Shown here one piece after another: positions 25,999-34,387 of a stretch of 64,000 bases of DNA (its first letter is position 1; each line of letters begins with the position of its first letter). This stretch comes from Clostridiales bacterium (GTDB lineage Bacteria; Bacillota; Clostridia; Oscillospirales; Ruminococcaceae): the NCBI GenBank assembly GCA_019423685.1, contig JAHZAY010000002.1, positions 184,042 through 248,041 of the forward strand, given 5' to 3'. The translations under genes were made by a program, and so were the position numbers. The notes under the pieces are model-generated. The model was not told the DNA's origin. It searched no databases and worked only from the letters and a program-made list of their open reading frames with translations.

Positions 25999-26319
25999 AT
26001 GAACACACAATTTCGCAAGGGAGTCATCGAGATGTGTGTCCTGGCGCTGATCGAACGCAAGGACATGTATGGCTACGAAATTGTCCAGAACATCGCCTTC
26101 TACACCGAGATCAATGAGGGGACGGTCTATCCCATCCTGCGCCGGCTGACACAGGAGGAATATTTTGTGACCTACCTCAAAGAGAGCACCGTCGGGCCCG
26201 CACGCAAGTATTACCACATCACCGAAAAGGGCAAGGGCTACCTCGGGTCGCTCAAGGCGGATTGGGACGATTTTTCTAAGATGGTCAACGAGATTTTGAG
26301 AGGTGAAAAGGTTGAATAA
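25999..26319 (+). CDS. PadR family transcriptional regulator
   Basis: A 106-aa winged-helix repressor-type protein. The PadR pattern is clear: CVLALIERKDMYGYEIVQNI, then INEGTVYPILRRLTQEEYF and GPARKYYHITEKGKGYL. It starts at ATG 25999 after AGGAGGGAACGGA and overlaps the next start by 8 nt. With a DUF1700 gene and a third envelope gene it forms the PadR-DUF1700-DUF4097 type operon known in Firmicutes. The palindrome in its promoter is the probable binding site. The ligand is unknown; the short form lacks the extended C-terminal coiled-coil domain. Confidence 0.93.
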   Translation: MNTQFRKGVIEMCVLALIERKDMYGYEIVQNIAFYTEINEGTVYPILRRLTQEEYFVTYLKESTVGPARKYYHITEKGKGYLGSLKADWDDFSKMVNEILRGEKVE

Positions 26320-27280
26320 GCAGGAATATCTGGAGCGGTTGCAGGCTTGCCTCAAACACCATCTGTCGCGGGAAGAGATCGAGGACATCATGCGCGACTA
26401 TGCGGAATATTTTGAGGAAGGGCGCCGCCAGAGCAAACAGGATTCAGAAATAGCGGCAAAGCTGGGCGATCCGGAGCTGGTTGCAGAACAGCTCATCGAG
26501 GAGAGCCAGGAGCAGCAGGCAGAATACAAGGTTACCGGTAAGATAAAGGAAAAGACGCTCGGCAAGTACGTCGAGGAATACTGGGAAAAGGCCAAAAAGA
26601 AGTTCCACGATTGGGACCACAGTGAGAGCCGGGAAGAAAAGGCAGAACCGTCAGAGCAGTCGGATACGGAGCCGGAGAGTGAGCAGCCATCGGGACAGCA
26701 AGAGTCTGTCAAAAAGCCGAAGGCGAAAAGGGAACAGACAGGTGACGGTGTGCTGGTGCGCTCCCTCAAAGTGTTGGCCAGAGCCTGCCGGTGGTGTGCC
26801 ATCCTGTTTGTCTGCTTCTGGGTTGTGCTGCTGGCGCTGTGCCTGGGAGGTATGGTGCTGTGTGCAGCGGTATTTGTGTTGGGTGCCATTTTGTTTGGCA
26901 TCGTCTTTTGCGGCTGTGGATTTATCATGGGGCTGCTGGGGATTGTCGGGTCTGGCTTTGTTGTCATGGCAGTGGGCACTTGGAGCGGTGCCGCGGTTCT
27001 GTTCGGATCGGTGGCCTGCATTGCGCTGACAGCTCTGTTGGAGGTGCTGTTGATCCGCTGTCTGCGCTTTTGCTGGGATGTGTGCAAAAAAGTTTGCAGT
27101 TACGCAACGGATAGCGGGGAACAGATGCTGACTGCGCTGGGCAGGTGGCTGGGTGTCCCCCAAACAGAAAAGGAGGCTGCAAAGAAGCAGCCTGAAAAGG
27201 TAGAGGTGGAGGTGCTCCCGCCGACTACCCCGGTGCCGGTCCAGGAGCAGCCACAACAAAATCAGGAGGAGGGGTGCTAA
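26312..27280 (+). CDS. DUF1700 family membrane protein
   Basis: A 322-aa protein beginning MNKQEYLERLQACLKHHLSR, the DUF1700/HAAS helical domain, with DYAEYFEEGR and KLGDPELVAEQL. A charged Glu/Lys/Ser-rich linker (about residues 85-145) follows, then a hydrophobic block of about four membrane helices (about 150-250, rich in Gly and Cys) and a proline-rich tail. The start is probably TTG 26312 with AGAGGTG as SD, overlapping padR by 8 nt, which implies translational coupling. GTG 26303 is the alternative. HAAS-domain proteins of these operons are thought to be PadR-linked sensors or membrane partners; the exact role is unknown. Confidence 0.85.
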   Translation: MNKQEYLERLQACLKHHLSREEIEDIMRDYAEYFEEGRRQSKQDSEIAAKLGDPELVAEQLIEESQEQQAEYKVTGKIKEKTLGKYVEEYWEKAKKKFHDWDHSESREEKAEPSEQSDTEPESEQPSGQQESVKKPKAKREQTGDGVLVRSLKVLARACRWCAILFVCFWVVLLALCLGGMVLCAAVFVLGAILFGIVFCGCGFIMGLLGIVGSGFVVMAVGTWSGAAVLFGSVACIALTALLEVLLIRCLRFCWDVCKKVCSYATDSGEQMLTALGRWLGVPQTEKEAAKKQPEKVEVEVLPPTTPVPVQEQPQQNQEEGC

Positions 27281-27281
27281 G

Positions 27282-28442
27282 ATGAAAAAGGCAATTGTCG
27301 TTGCGGCGGTCTGCTTTGGCATAGGCATTGCCGGTTTGGCAGTTAGCTTGCCGATGGCGGCGCAGGATGTGTTGGACATCTACAACGAGGCGGTATCGGT
27401 GGCAGAGACCTCCTATACACAGCAGGAGATTCCTGCGGGTGTGACTAGTTTGCGGGTGGTCAACCGCGATCAGCCCGGGCAGATTTTCATCACGGTGCTT
27501 CAGTCGACGGACGATAAAATCCATCTGTACAACTATGACAATCCAGTGACAGGCAGCTATGAAATAGAGATTTCTACAGAAGGGGAGAGCGCGCTGGTCG
27601 ATCTCCACAAAAAGAGCGCACAGAGGGATTGGCTGAGCATCTCCCGCGATACCTTAATCGAGCTGTTGCGCACCGAGTTAGACTACCAGGGAAACCTGAT
27701 TTTGGAGGTACCTACCAACGTCACCCTCACCAGCTCCGAGATGGACGGCGTCTACTTCGGCGTCGAGGGAGGCGTAGAGTTTGTCAACGCGCAACAGATT
27801 TGGAATTACGGCTATGTTCCCTCCGAAAATGAATCGTGGAAACAAAAGTTTGAAAGCTCCCAGCAGGAGCTTCACCAGCTCCAGGAGGAATACAGCACTC
27901 TTCAGCAGGACAATGCTTCGATGCAAGAGGCGCTGGATAATGCCTATGCGGAGCAGGGTGAGCAGACAACCGTCGAGCCGGCTCCCGAGGTGTCCGTTCA
28001 GGGGGCGGACGGTGAACTGGTTACCCCAGCTGAGGTCTTGCAGACTGAGGACACAAAGCAGAAGCGAAAGGAAGAGTTTCGCAACAATCAACGGGAGGAA
28101 ACGGTTTCCGAGTACCTGAAATCTTTGCAGATGCTCGACCAGATGATTCTGGAAAAGCGGATCAGCCAGCTTCAGTATGCGGGACGGGATGATCTGCTGC
28201 CACTGTTGGAGGAAGTCTCCGCTCAGGTGACCGCCTACGACAGTGTGGAGGCGCTTGTGCTCGATGCGCAGCGCAACTATAACCAGGGAAACATCAGCCA
28301 GGACCAGTACAACAGCATCGTCAACTCCTATGAGGAGACGATGAAGACACAGCAGGCCACCCTCATCGAGTATAAGGCGCAGCTTTCGGAGGCGGGCTAT
28401 TACTGGGATAGTGCAGTGGTCGCTTCAGCCAGGGCACAATAG
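27282..28442 (+). CDS. Membrane-anchored DUF4097-like coiled-coil protein
   Basis: A 386-aa product starting 2 nt after the DUF1700 gene, with AGGAGGAGGGG as SD. A signal-anchor helix (about residues 4-25) is followed by a beta-rich region (about 45-180). Phrases such as NLILEVPTNVTLTSSEMDG resemble the DUF4097 adhesin-like region that usually forms the third gene of PadR/DUF1700 operons. From about 185 to the end it is mostly Gln/Glu-rich predicted coiled coil, in two blocks separated by a Pro/Val linker. The long coiled-coil C-terminus is not typical of DUF4097 proteins, so the family link is tentative. It probably acts at the envelope. Confidence 0.7.
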   Translation: MKKAIVVAAVCFGIGIAGLAVSLPMAAQDVLDIYNEAVSVAETSYTQQEIPAGVTSLRVVNRDQPGQIFITVLQSTDDKIHLYNYDNPVTGSYEIEISTEGESALVDLHKKSAQRDWLSISRDTLIELLRTELDYQGNLILEVPTNVTLTSSEMDGVYFGVEGGVEFVNAQQIWNYGYVPSENESWKQKFESSQQELHQLQEEYSTLQQDNASMQEALDNAYAEQGEQTTVEPAPEVSVQGADGELVTPAEVLQTEDTKQKRKEEFRNNQREETVSEYLKSLQMLDQMILEKRISQLQYAGRDDLLPLLEEVSAQVTAYDSVEALVLDAQRNYNQGNISQDQYNSIVNSYEETMKTQQATLIEYKAQLSEAGYYWDSAVVASARAQ

Positions 28443-28479
28443 GTTGTCATCTTCCACGTTTTGTGATTCACCCATATAG

Positions 28480-28515
28480 AAAAAGCACCGAGACGAAAGT
28501 CTCGGTGCTTTTTTA
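28480..28515. terminator. Bidirectional terminator between the padR operon and the M42 gene
   Basis: AAAAAGCACCGAGAC-GAAA-GTCTCGGTGCTTTTT, a symmetric stem with A and T tails, between convergent genes. Confidence 0.95.
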
Positions 28516-28545
28516 TGCATTGTGAAGCGGTGCAGCGCTCTGAGC

Positions 28546-29619
28546 TTAGAAGGATTTGATCTTCTCGTCGTTGAGGCGTTTGATGATCTCGACAGCCAGC
28601 TTAACGCTGTTCTTGTAGTCGGTCAGCGAAGCAAAGCCGTGGTGAGAGTGGATGTAACGTACCGGTACGCCGATGATGATGACCGGAACACCGCCGTTGG
28701 AGAGGTGGATTGGGCCACCGTTGGTGCCGCCGCCGGAACGAACCGATTCCTGAACCGGGATGCCCAGCTCATGACCAAGCTCAAGCGAGAAGCGCTGGAA
28801 GCGAGGATTGGTGACCATCGAGCGGTCGAAGTGACGGAGCATTGGACCTTTCTTCATTGCGGTCTGAATGAAGTAATCGGGGTTGAAGGTATCGTCTGCC
28901 GGGCAGCCCTCAAAGCAGATGGCAATGTCCGGTTTTACAACGTCGCGGGTAACAAATGCGCCGCGCTCGCCGATCTCTTCCTGGGAAGACAGAACGCCGA
29001 CAACATCGACATCCAGGTTCTCGTTCTTCAGGCCCTTCATGGTCTCCAGAACAGCAGCGCAACCTACACGGTTATCGAACGCTTTGCCCAGCATGACGTC
29101 GGTCTGCTCGTTGTACTCAAAGGTGACATCCGGAACAACCGGTGCGCCCATGTGGATGTTGAATACCTTCTCTACCTCTTCCTTGGAGGTTGCGCCGATA
29201 TCGATGACCATGTCGGCGATGGTTGGGCAGGCATTTTTCTGCTCAGCGGACAGGAAGTGAACTGGGGTGCTGGCAACGATACCGGATACCCATTTGCCGT
29301 CGTAGGTCTGTACCTTTACTTTGTGTGCCGGTACGGTGTAGTTGGACCAGCCGCCCAGTGGCAGGAAGCGCAGGGTGCCGTTTGGCTTGATTGCCTGTAC
29401 AATAAAGCTAACCTCGTCGCTGTGAGCATCTACCATGACAACCGGTTTTTTGCCGGTGTTTTTGGTGGCGTTGATGTAGACATTCAGGTTGCAGTCGTGT
29501 CTTGTAGCGCCCAGTTCCTCGTCGTGTGCATATTTTTCCGCAATCTCGACAACCTCGTCCTCAAAGCCGCAGGCGCCGTGTGCGTTGGAAAGAGCTTCAA
29601 TCAATTTTAAAGATTCCAT
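28546..29619 (-). CDS. M42 family metallopeptidase (glutamyl aminopeptidase/endoglucanase-like)
   Basis: A 357-aa dinuclear-metal aminopeptidase forming large cytosolic assemblies in this family. Metal and catalytic residues: His and Asp in VDAHSDEVSF, Asp in GKAFDNRVGCAA, Glu-Glu in SSQEEIGERGA, acidic residue in ICFEGCPADD, and His in RYIHSHHGFAS. ATG 29619 has AAGGGAGGT nine bases upstream; the frame is open to 29835, but those codons lie over the promoter. Its promoter is flanked by an inverted repeat, suggesting regulation. Confidence 0.94.
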   Translation of the reverse strand: MESLKLIEALSNAHGACGFEDEVVEIAEKYAHDEELGATRHDCNLNVYINATKNTGKKPVVMVDAHSDEVSFIVQAIKPNGTLRFLPLGGWSNYTVPAHKVKVQTYDGKWVSGIVASTPVHFLSAEQKNACPTIADMVIDIGATSKEEVEKVFNIHMGAPVVPDVTFEYNEQTDVMLGKAFDNRVGCAAVLETMKGLKNENLDVDVVGVLSSQEEIGERGAFVTRDVVKPDIAICFEGCPADDTFNPDYFIQTAMKKGPMLRHFDRSMVTNPRFQRFSLELGHELGIPVQESVRSGGGTNGGPIHLSNGGVPVIIIGVPVRYIHSHHGFASLTDYKNSVKLAVEIIKRLNDEKIKSF

Positions 29620-29705
29620 CGTATATGACCTCCCTTTGTATATTTTCGCTTGAATTGAAGGTACAGTGCTAAAAAGTAATGTAAACACTTCAATATTTCG
29701 AGGAT

Positions 29706-29734
29706 AGTATAACACAACCGGCCTCAAAGTGCAA
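29706..29734 (-). promoter_or_regulatory. Promoter of the M42 peptidase gene
   Basis: TTGCAC (29729-29734), 17-bp spacer, TATACT (29706-29711) on the minus strand. Confidence 0.75.
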
Positions 29735-29735
29735 G

Positions 29736-29760
29736 TTTGGCACAAAAGGTCTGTGCCAAA
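29736..29760. promoter_or_regulatory. Inverted repeat abutting the M42 -35 box
   Basis: TTTGGCACA (29736-29744), 7 nt, TGTGCCAAA (29752-29760): perfect 9-bp arms, one base upstream of the -35 hexamer. The position suits an activator site or an operator. Confidence 0.6.
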
Positions 29761-30020
29761 GGGAAAAGAAGGAGTGGGGGAAATATTTAAGGAATCTGTA
29801 TAAAAAAGTACAAAAAAACTGTCTGATCTGTTCATAAAAGGGTCCGTTTAAAGGAAATTTGCCGAGAGATAGGGGAGAAACCTACGTCAAAAAGCATAAA
29901 AAGGGCTGTGGATATTTGGTAGTGTAAAAGAGGTGGATTTTAGCAGAGAAAAGTGTGGAAGAAAAAAGGAAGAACTTTTGTTAAAATACTACAAAAAGAA
30001 AAGCACTTTAGGCGAAATTC
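29761..30020. other. AT-rich intergenic region before brnQ
   Basis: About 260 nt between divergent genes. No coding frame with an SD, no strong hairpin and no RNA gene signature were seen. Confidence 0.4.
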
Positions 30021-30050
30021 TTGACAGGCGTGTATAGGATATAATAAGAT
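30021..30050 (+). promoter_or_regulatory. Promoter of brnQ
   Basis: TTGACA (30021-30026), 18-bp spacer, TAAGAT (30045-30050). Confidence 0.65.
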
Positions 30051-30088
30051 AAACACAAGTAAATTTTTAAGAGGGAACGTGATCGCAT

Positions 30089-31444
30089 ATGAAGCAGAAA
30101 TTGTCGGCCTCCCGGGTAATCTATACCTCCTTTATGCTTTTTTCCATTTTCTTTGGAGCAGGAAACATGATCTTTCCCCCGCAACTGGGCCAGCAAGCGG
30201 GTGTCCAATCGCCAATCGCGCTGCTGGGATTTATCATCACCGATGCGGGGCTTGCTGTGCTGGGCATTATTGCAGTAGTCATTGCAGGAAACCGTATGGA
30301 CAGTTTGGTCGGAAAAGCCGGTAAAAAGATCGGCTTTTTCTTGACGATTGCGATCTACCTTTTAATTGGTCCCTTGTTTGCACTGCCGCGCACAGGGTCT
30401 GTCTCCTTTGAAACGGGTATCCTTCCCTTTCTGCAAGAGGGTTCCCACACACTGCCGATGTTTCTCTATACGGCGATCTTTTTTGGGTTGACCTATTTCT
30501 TTTCGCTCAAGCCCTCTAAAATCATCGACATCGTCGGCAAATTTATGACGCCGCTGCTCCTGCTCTCCATCATGGTCATCTTTATTGCGGCGATATTCAA
30601 TCCGTTGGGAGAGATTGTAGACACCTCGACGGTCTACAAGAATGGTCCGTTCATCGAGGGACTCTTGCAGGGGTATCTGGCGCTGGATGGATTTGCGGCA
30701 CTCATCTTTGCAATTGTCATCATCAATGCACTGAAAGATCAGGGAGTCACCGAACGCAGGGAAGTGATGCGGTACACGATTCTGGTGGGGGTTATTGCAG
30801 TGCTGCTGCTATGCGTGGCATACGGTACCTTGTGCTATGTGGGCGCACAAACTTCCAGTATGTCCCTCTTTGCAAATGGTGGAAAGCTATTAAATTATGC
30901 TGTTTATCAACTGTTTGGTTGGTGGGGCAATTTTGTTTTGGGCATCGCGATGGTGCTTGCCTGCCTGACCACCTCGATTGGACTTACAACTTCATTTGGC
31001 GATTACTTTGCGCAGACCTTCCCCAAGTGGTCCTACAAGGCGATCATCACGGTGGTCGTCCTGTTTTCCTGGATTGTCTCCAATGTGGGACTTACGACCC
31101 TCATCAACACCGTTCTGCCGGTGCTGGTGGTGCTCTACCCGCTGGTGACAGTGTTGGTTATCCTCTCCTACTTCGATCGTTTCTGGAGGGGACGCACCGA
31201 GGTGTACGCTTTCAGCATGGCATTTGCTCTGTGCTTTTCCATCTTTGATGGTTTCAAGGAGGCGCATATTTCGCTTTGGGGCGTGACCGAATTTATGATG
31301 CAGCTGCCGCTGGCTTCGTTGGGAATTGGTTGGCTGATCCCGGCAGTTGTTGGCTTTTTGATTGGCTTGAGCCCCATCGGGCGCAAGGTAGGTCTATGGG
31401 TGCGCAGCAGGCCGCAGGCAAAACCAAAGGCAGTAAAAAAATAA
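30089..31444 (+). CDS. brnQ: Branched-chain amino acid transport protein, LIVCS family
   Basis: A 451-aa polytopic membrane protein of the BrnQ cation:branched-chain amino acid symporter family. The N-terminal signature FMLFSIFFGAGNMIFPPQLG is characteristic. About twelve hydrophobic segments follow. The ATG is preceded by AGAGGG at a rather long distance. No T-box or leucine-responsive element was recognised in the short 5' UTR. The gene is followed 35 nt later by a small pyruvate-kinase-C-like gene, probably cotranscribed. Confidence 0.95.
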   Translation: MKQKLSASRVIYTSFMLFSIFFGAGNMIFPPQLGQQAGVQSPIALLGFIITDAGLAVLGIIAVVIAGNRMDSLVGKAGKKIGFFLTIAIYLLIGPLFALPRTGSVSFETGILPFLQEGSHTLPMFLYTAIFFGLTYFFSLKPSKIIDIVGKFMTPLLLLSIMVIFIAAIFNPLGEIVDTSTVYKNGPFIEGLLQGYLALDGFAALIFAIVIINALKDQGVTERREVMRYTILVGVIAVLLLCVAYGTLCYVGAQTSSMSLFANGGKLLNYAVYQLFGWWGNFVLGIAMVLACLTTSIGLTTSFGDYFAQTFPKWSYKAIITVVVLFSWIVSNVGLTTLINTVLPVLVVLYPLVTVLVILSYFDRFWRGRTEVYAFSMAFALCFSIFDGFKEAHISLWGVTEFMMQLPLASLGIGWLIPAVVGFLIGLSPIGRKVGLWVRSRPQAKPKAVKK

Positions 31445-31479
31445 ACCGATACATATTTTTGAGAATGGGAGGAAATGCA

Positions 31480-32046
31480 ATGCGGATTTTTGAAAAGCCC
31501 GGTGCGGTCAACACCGACGAAACTTTAACATTGGCCATTGAGACAGCAAAGGAGAGGGGATTGCCTCTCGTGGTGGCGACCAGCAAAGGAAATACTGCTC
31601 GCCGCGCCGTGGAGCTTGCCCGTCAGATGCAGTATACAGGACAGATTGTGGCTGTGACCTGTGCAAACGGCCATCCCAAAGAGAATGAAAATGGGGTTTC
31701 GCAGGAGACACGGACGCTGTTGGCCGATGCGGGCGTTACGGTTGTGACGGCGGCACACGCGCTCAGCGGAGCAGAGCGGGGATTGAGCAAGGTGTTTGGC
31801 GGGGTGTACCCGGTGGAAATTATGGCGGCGACGCTGCGGATGTTTGGCCAGGGCACCAAAGTTTGCGTGGAGATTGCGCTGATGGCTGCCGATAACGGAA
31901 GCATCGCCTTTAAGAAACCGGTAGTTGTAGTGGGAGGTTCCGGCGGCGGTGCAGATACTGCCTGCATCATTACCCCCAGCTATACGGCACGGCTTTTGGA
32001 AACGCGGGTCAACGAGATGCTGTGCAAGCCCTCGATGATGGAATAA
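31480..32046 (+). CDS. Pyruvate kinase C-terminal-like domain protein
   Basis: A 188-aa stand-alone version of the pyruvate kinase alpha/beta (C-terminal, effector) domain. MRIFEKPGAVNTDETLTLAI and LVVATSKGNTARRAVELARQ match this family of small Clostridial/archaeal proteins. There is no catalytic TIM barrel, so it is not a pyruvate kinase. It ends in a Gly-rich loop (VVVGGSGGGADTA). ATG 31480 follows TGGGAGG by seven bases. Its function is unknown. A link to the preceding amino-acid transporter is only positional. Confidence 0.8.
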   Translation: MRIFEKPGAVNTDETLTLAIETAKERGLPLVVATSKGNTARRAVELARQMQYTGQIVAVTCANGHPKENENGVSQETRTLLADAGVTVVTAAHALSGAERGLSKVFGGVYPVEIMAATLRMFGQGTKVCVEIALMAADNGSIAFKKPVVVVGGSGGGADTACIITPSYTARLLETRVNEMLCKPSMME

Positions 32047-32185
32047 ACACAAAAAGAGGTTTGCTCCCGTTTAAGCCCCCTCTTTGCTACATTTCCAGCA
32101 TACCGGTGCAAGTGCAGGGTTACCTTTTGAACGGTATGGATTGGACCTATGGCATGAGGAGCAAAATTGATTAAAAAAAGTAAGT

Positions 32186-32217
32186 AAAAAAGCCAGTCGA
32201 ATCGACTGGCTTTTTTT
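32186..32217. terminator. Bidirectional terminator between convergent genes
   Basis: AAAAAGCCAGTCGA and TCGACTGGCTTTTT form a near-perfect palindrome with A and T tails. Confidence 0.88.
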
Positions 32218-32226
32218 ATCGTAGCT

Positions 32227-32568
32227 TTAAAAAAGAATGACTGTAATCCCGTCGTTTTGGCGGCCGTAGTCGACATCATTTTTGAGCTGCGGACAGAGCT
32301 CAATGGCTTTCCTTCCATCGGCGGTGAAGGGATTGAAGTCCTCACCGCGCACAAAGTGTCGGATCACACCGCTCTTTTTGCGGTCGGCACACAGCTTGAG
32401 GCATGCTGCCTTAATAGCTCCGCCCTGCCCCGATGAACCGTAGCCGTGGATCACCTTGAGCGCATGGCAGCGGGCATATTTGGCCATCCAAATTTCGTTG
32501 CCCAGCTGGGTCATCGCCTGTGCCACCAGCGGCATATTTTTCTTGATATTGACGGTCTTGCAGATCAA
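32227..32568 (-). CDS. Small Smr-domain protein
   Basis: A 113-aa protein. HALKVIHGYGSSGQGGAIKA followed by a loop and GVIRHFVRGEDF fits the Smr (MutS-related) fold, in which the HGxG motif binds or cuts nucleic acid. It has no MutS portion. The likely start is TTG 32568, ten bases from AAAGGAG; ATG 32535 is an alternative giving 102 aa. It is convergent with the pyruvate-kinase-C-like gene. Stand-alone Smr proteins may be nucleases acting on RNA or branched DNA; the substrate here is unknown. Confidence 0.72.
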   Translation of the reverse strand: MICKTVNIKKNMPLVAQAMTQLGNEIWMAKYARCHALKVIHGYGSSGQGGAIKAACLKLCADRKKSGVIRHFVRGEDFNPFTADGRKAIELCPQLKNDVDYGRQNDGITVILF

Positions 32569-32618
32569 CGATAAACAACTCCTTTGATAAGGCTCGATTT
32601 ATGATAAGTCTTGGAATT

Positions 32619-34244
32619 TTATACCAGAAACATCAGATAGGGGAAGGCGGGCAGTACGGCGATTAACCCCAATACCGCAGCTGTCGGATGGCCACACAGG
32701 CAGTAGCTGATGCGGCTAACCAGCGTACAGACAGCCAAGGCGCCGATCAAGCAGAGCGACCAGTAGATCGCACTTTCTCCGGTAAAGATGCAGATGAGCA
32801 CCAGCACCGCGCCGATTGGCAGTGCGAGTGTGGTGTACAATCCTGCATAGATAAGCGGTGTGCGCGCACCGCCGAGCAGTTCGCGGCAGAACAGGGCCTC
32901 CCAGGAGAAGAGAAAAAGAGCGAGGGCACACACCGCAGCGCGAACAGAAAATGCAGCAAGGCTTTCTCCAAAGGGTTGCTGCGGGAAGGTTTGGAAGAAT
33001 AAAACGGTGATGGCAGCGGCGCTGATCAGGGCAGTCAGCACAGAGAGCAGCACCTTTTTGACCGGCAGTCCAGCAGCGCGCAGCAGGACAAATTTTTTCC
33101 CAAAGAGTGCCCGCAAAAAGACGCGGCGAAAGACAGAAAAGCAAAGCAGGAAACCGGCTATCAAATATAGCGCAGCAAGCTGCAGCAGGCTGACGATGAT
33201 CCACCAAAATAGCAGGCAGACAAGCGCCGCTATAAAACTCAATCCCAGCGCCGCGAACAGCCGCCGGGTCTCCTTTACCTGGAAGGGACGTTCCATGCTG
33301 AAGCTGACAGGCGGCGCAAAGTGGGGAGCCAGGCGAGCGGCAAATCCCAAACTGAACAGCAGAAAGGCGCACACAGCAAAGCACAGCGCATTTTGCAGGC
33401 GCCAAAGCGGCGAGTGGGGAAGCAGATCAGAGCCGGTGGCCTGCCGCAGGAAGGAGCTAACCTCGTTTAGGGTTTCATAGTGAAAGGGAAGGATGTCATG
33501 GAAGGCGCTGTCGGTGATGGTGAGATAGACATCGTTGCGGTTTGCGTGGTAGACGCCGCCCATGTGGATGATAGTGTCGGAAGAAAATTTGTTGTACAGC
33601 AGGGTCATCTGGTAAGGGGTGGAGCGGTCGTCCCCGTTGGAGGTCATCAGCAAGACCGGTTGACGCACCATTTCCGGGGTCAGCGATTGAATCCATTCGC
33701 TGCGGTTTTGGTAGTTTCCGTCCACGATGATGGCGTCATCCACCTGCCCGTTGGCAAGATCCGGCGCAAGGATGAGGGATGCTTGGCAGCTATTCTGCCC
33801 CAAGACCATCTGTTCGAGAATTGCATCGGCGCCCGAATGAAAGCCGATCCACACCTGCTTGTCGGACGGATTGCCGGACAAGGTGGTGAGCAGCTGACTT
33901 TCTGCCTCGATGCAGGCACTTTGCCCCGCGGCGTCCTGTCCGCTTGCGGAGGGGTACTCTACCAGCAAGGTCGGATAGCCCTGTGCAAGCAGTGCGCGCA
34001 GCAGCACCTTGTGCGAAAAGCCGCCTTGTGGAACAGCGAGCAAAAAGGAGGTCTCTCCCTGTCCGGGATAGTAGCGGGCTTCACGCTGGACTTGGTCTGT
34101 GCCCTGCACGCTGTAGGACACAGTCTGTGACTGTTGGAGAAACGAAGGATCGAGCAGCAAAAGTCCTGCCGCCGAGAAAAGGAGCAGCAGGCAGCATAAA
34201 ATGAGCATTTTTTTTGCAGTAAAAAAAGTTTTCCACTTTGTCAT
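32619..34244 (-). CDS. Alpha/beta-hydrolase-like domain fused to a polytopic membrane domain
   Basis: A 541-aa product. A signal-anchor helix (about residues 11-31) leads an extracytoplasmic alpha/beta-hydrolase-like domain (about 40-270: LLRALLAQGYPTLLVEYPSA, VWIGFHSGADAILEQ, QPVLLMTSNGDD). About eight further hydrophobic helices (290-541) follow. At the nucleophile elbow the sequence is G134-F-H-S-G, with His where Ser is expected, so classical serine hydrolase chemistry is doubtful unless Ser137 is used. ATG 34244 follows GAGGAGG; an in-frame ATG at 34286 has no SD. It appears monocistronic. The role is unknown; lipid or cell-wall precursor handling is possible. Confidence 0.7.
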   Translation of the reverse strand: MTKWKTFFTAKKMLILCCLLLLFSAAGLLLLDPSFLQQSQTVSYSVQGTDQVQREARYYPGQGETSFLLAVPQGGFSHKVLLRALLAQGYPTLLVEYPSASGQDAAGQSACIEAESQLLTTLSGNPSDKQVWIGFHSGADAILEQMVLGQNSCQASLILAPDLANGQVDDAIIVDGNYQNRSEWIQSLTPEMVRQPVLLMTSNGDDRSTPYQMTLLYNKFSSDTIIHMGGVYHANRNDVYLTITDSAFHDILPFHYETLNEVSSFLRQATGSDLLPHSPLWRLQNALCFAVCAFLLFSLGFAARLAPHFAPPVSFSMERPFQVKETRRLFAALGLSFIAALVCLLFWWIIVSLLQLAALYLIAGFLLCFSVFRRVFLRALFGKKFVLLRAAGLPVKKVLLSVLTALISAAAITVLFFQTFPQQPFGESLAAFSVRAAVCALALFLFSWEALFCRELLGGARTPLIYAGLYTTLALPIGAVLVLICIFTGESAIYWSLCLIGALAVCTLVSRISYCLCGHPTAAVLGLIAVLPAFPYLMFLV

Positions 34245-34325
34245 GGCAGCGTTCCTCCTCTTTGAGGTGTTGTTTTTATTATACAACGGATTGGGGGAGG
34301 GGGCAAGGGGGAGGAGGGAGAGCGC

Positions 34326-34353
34326 TTGACAGCACTTGCAAAGATGGTATCAT
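34326..34353 (+). promoter_or_regulatory. Promoter of the GNAT gene
   Basis: TTGACA (34326-34331), 16-bp spacer, TATCAT (34348-34353). Confidence 0.72.
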
Positions 34354-34387
34354 AAAAGTATAGCTTTGCAAAAAAGGGGGATGTGCG

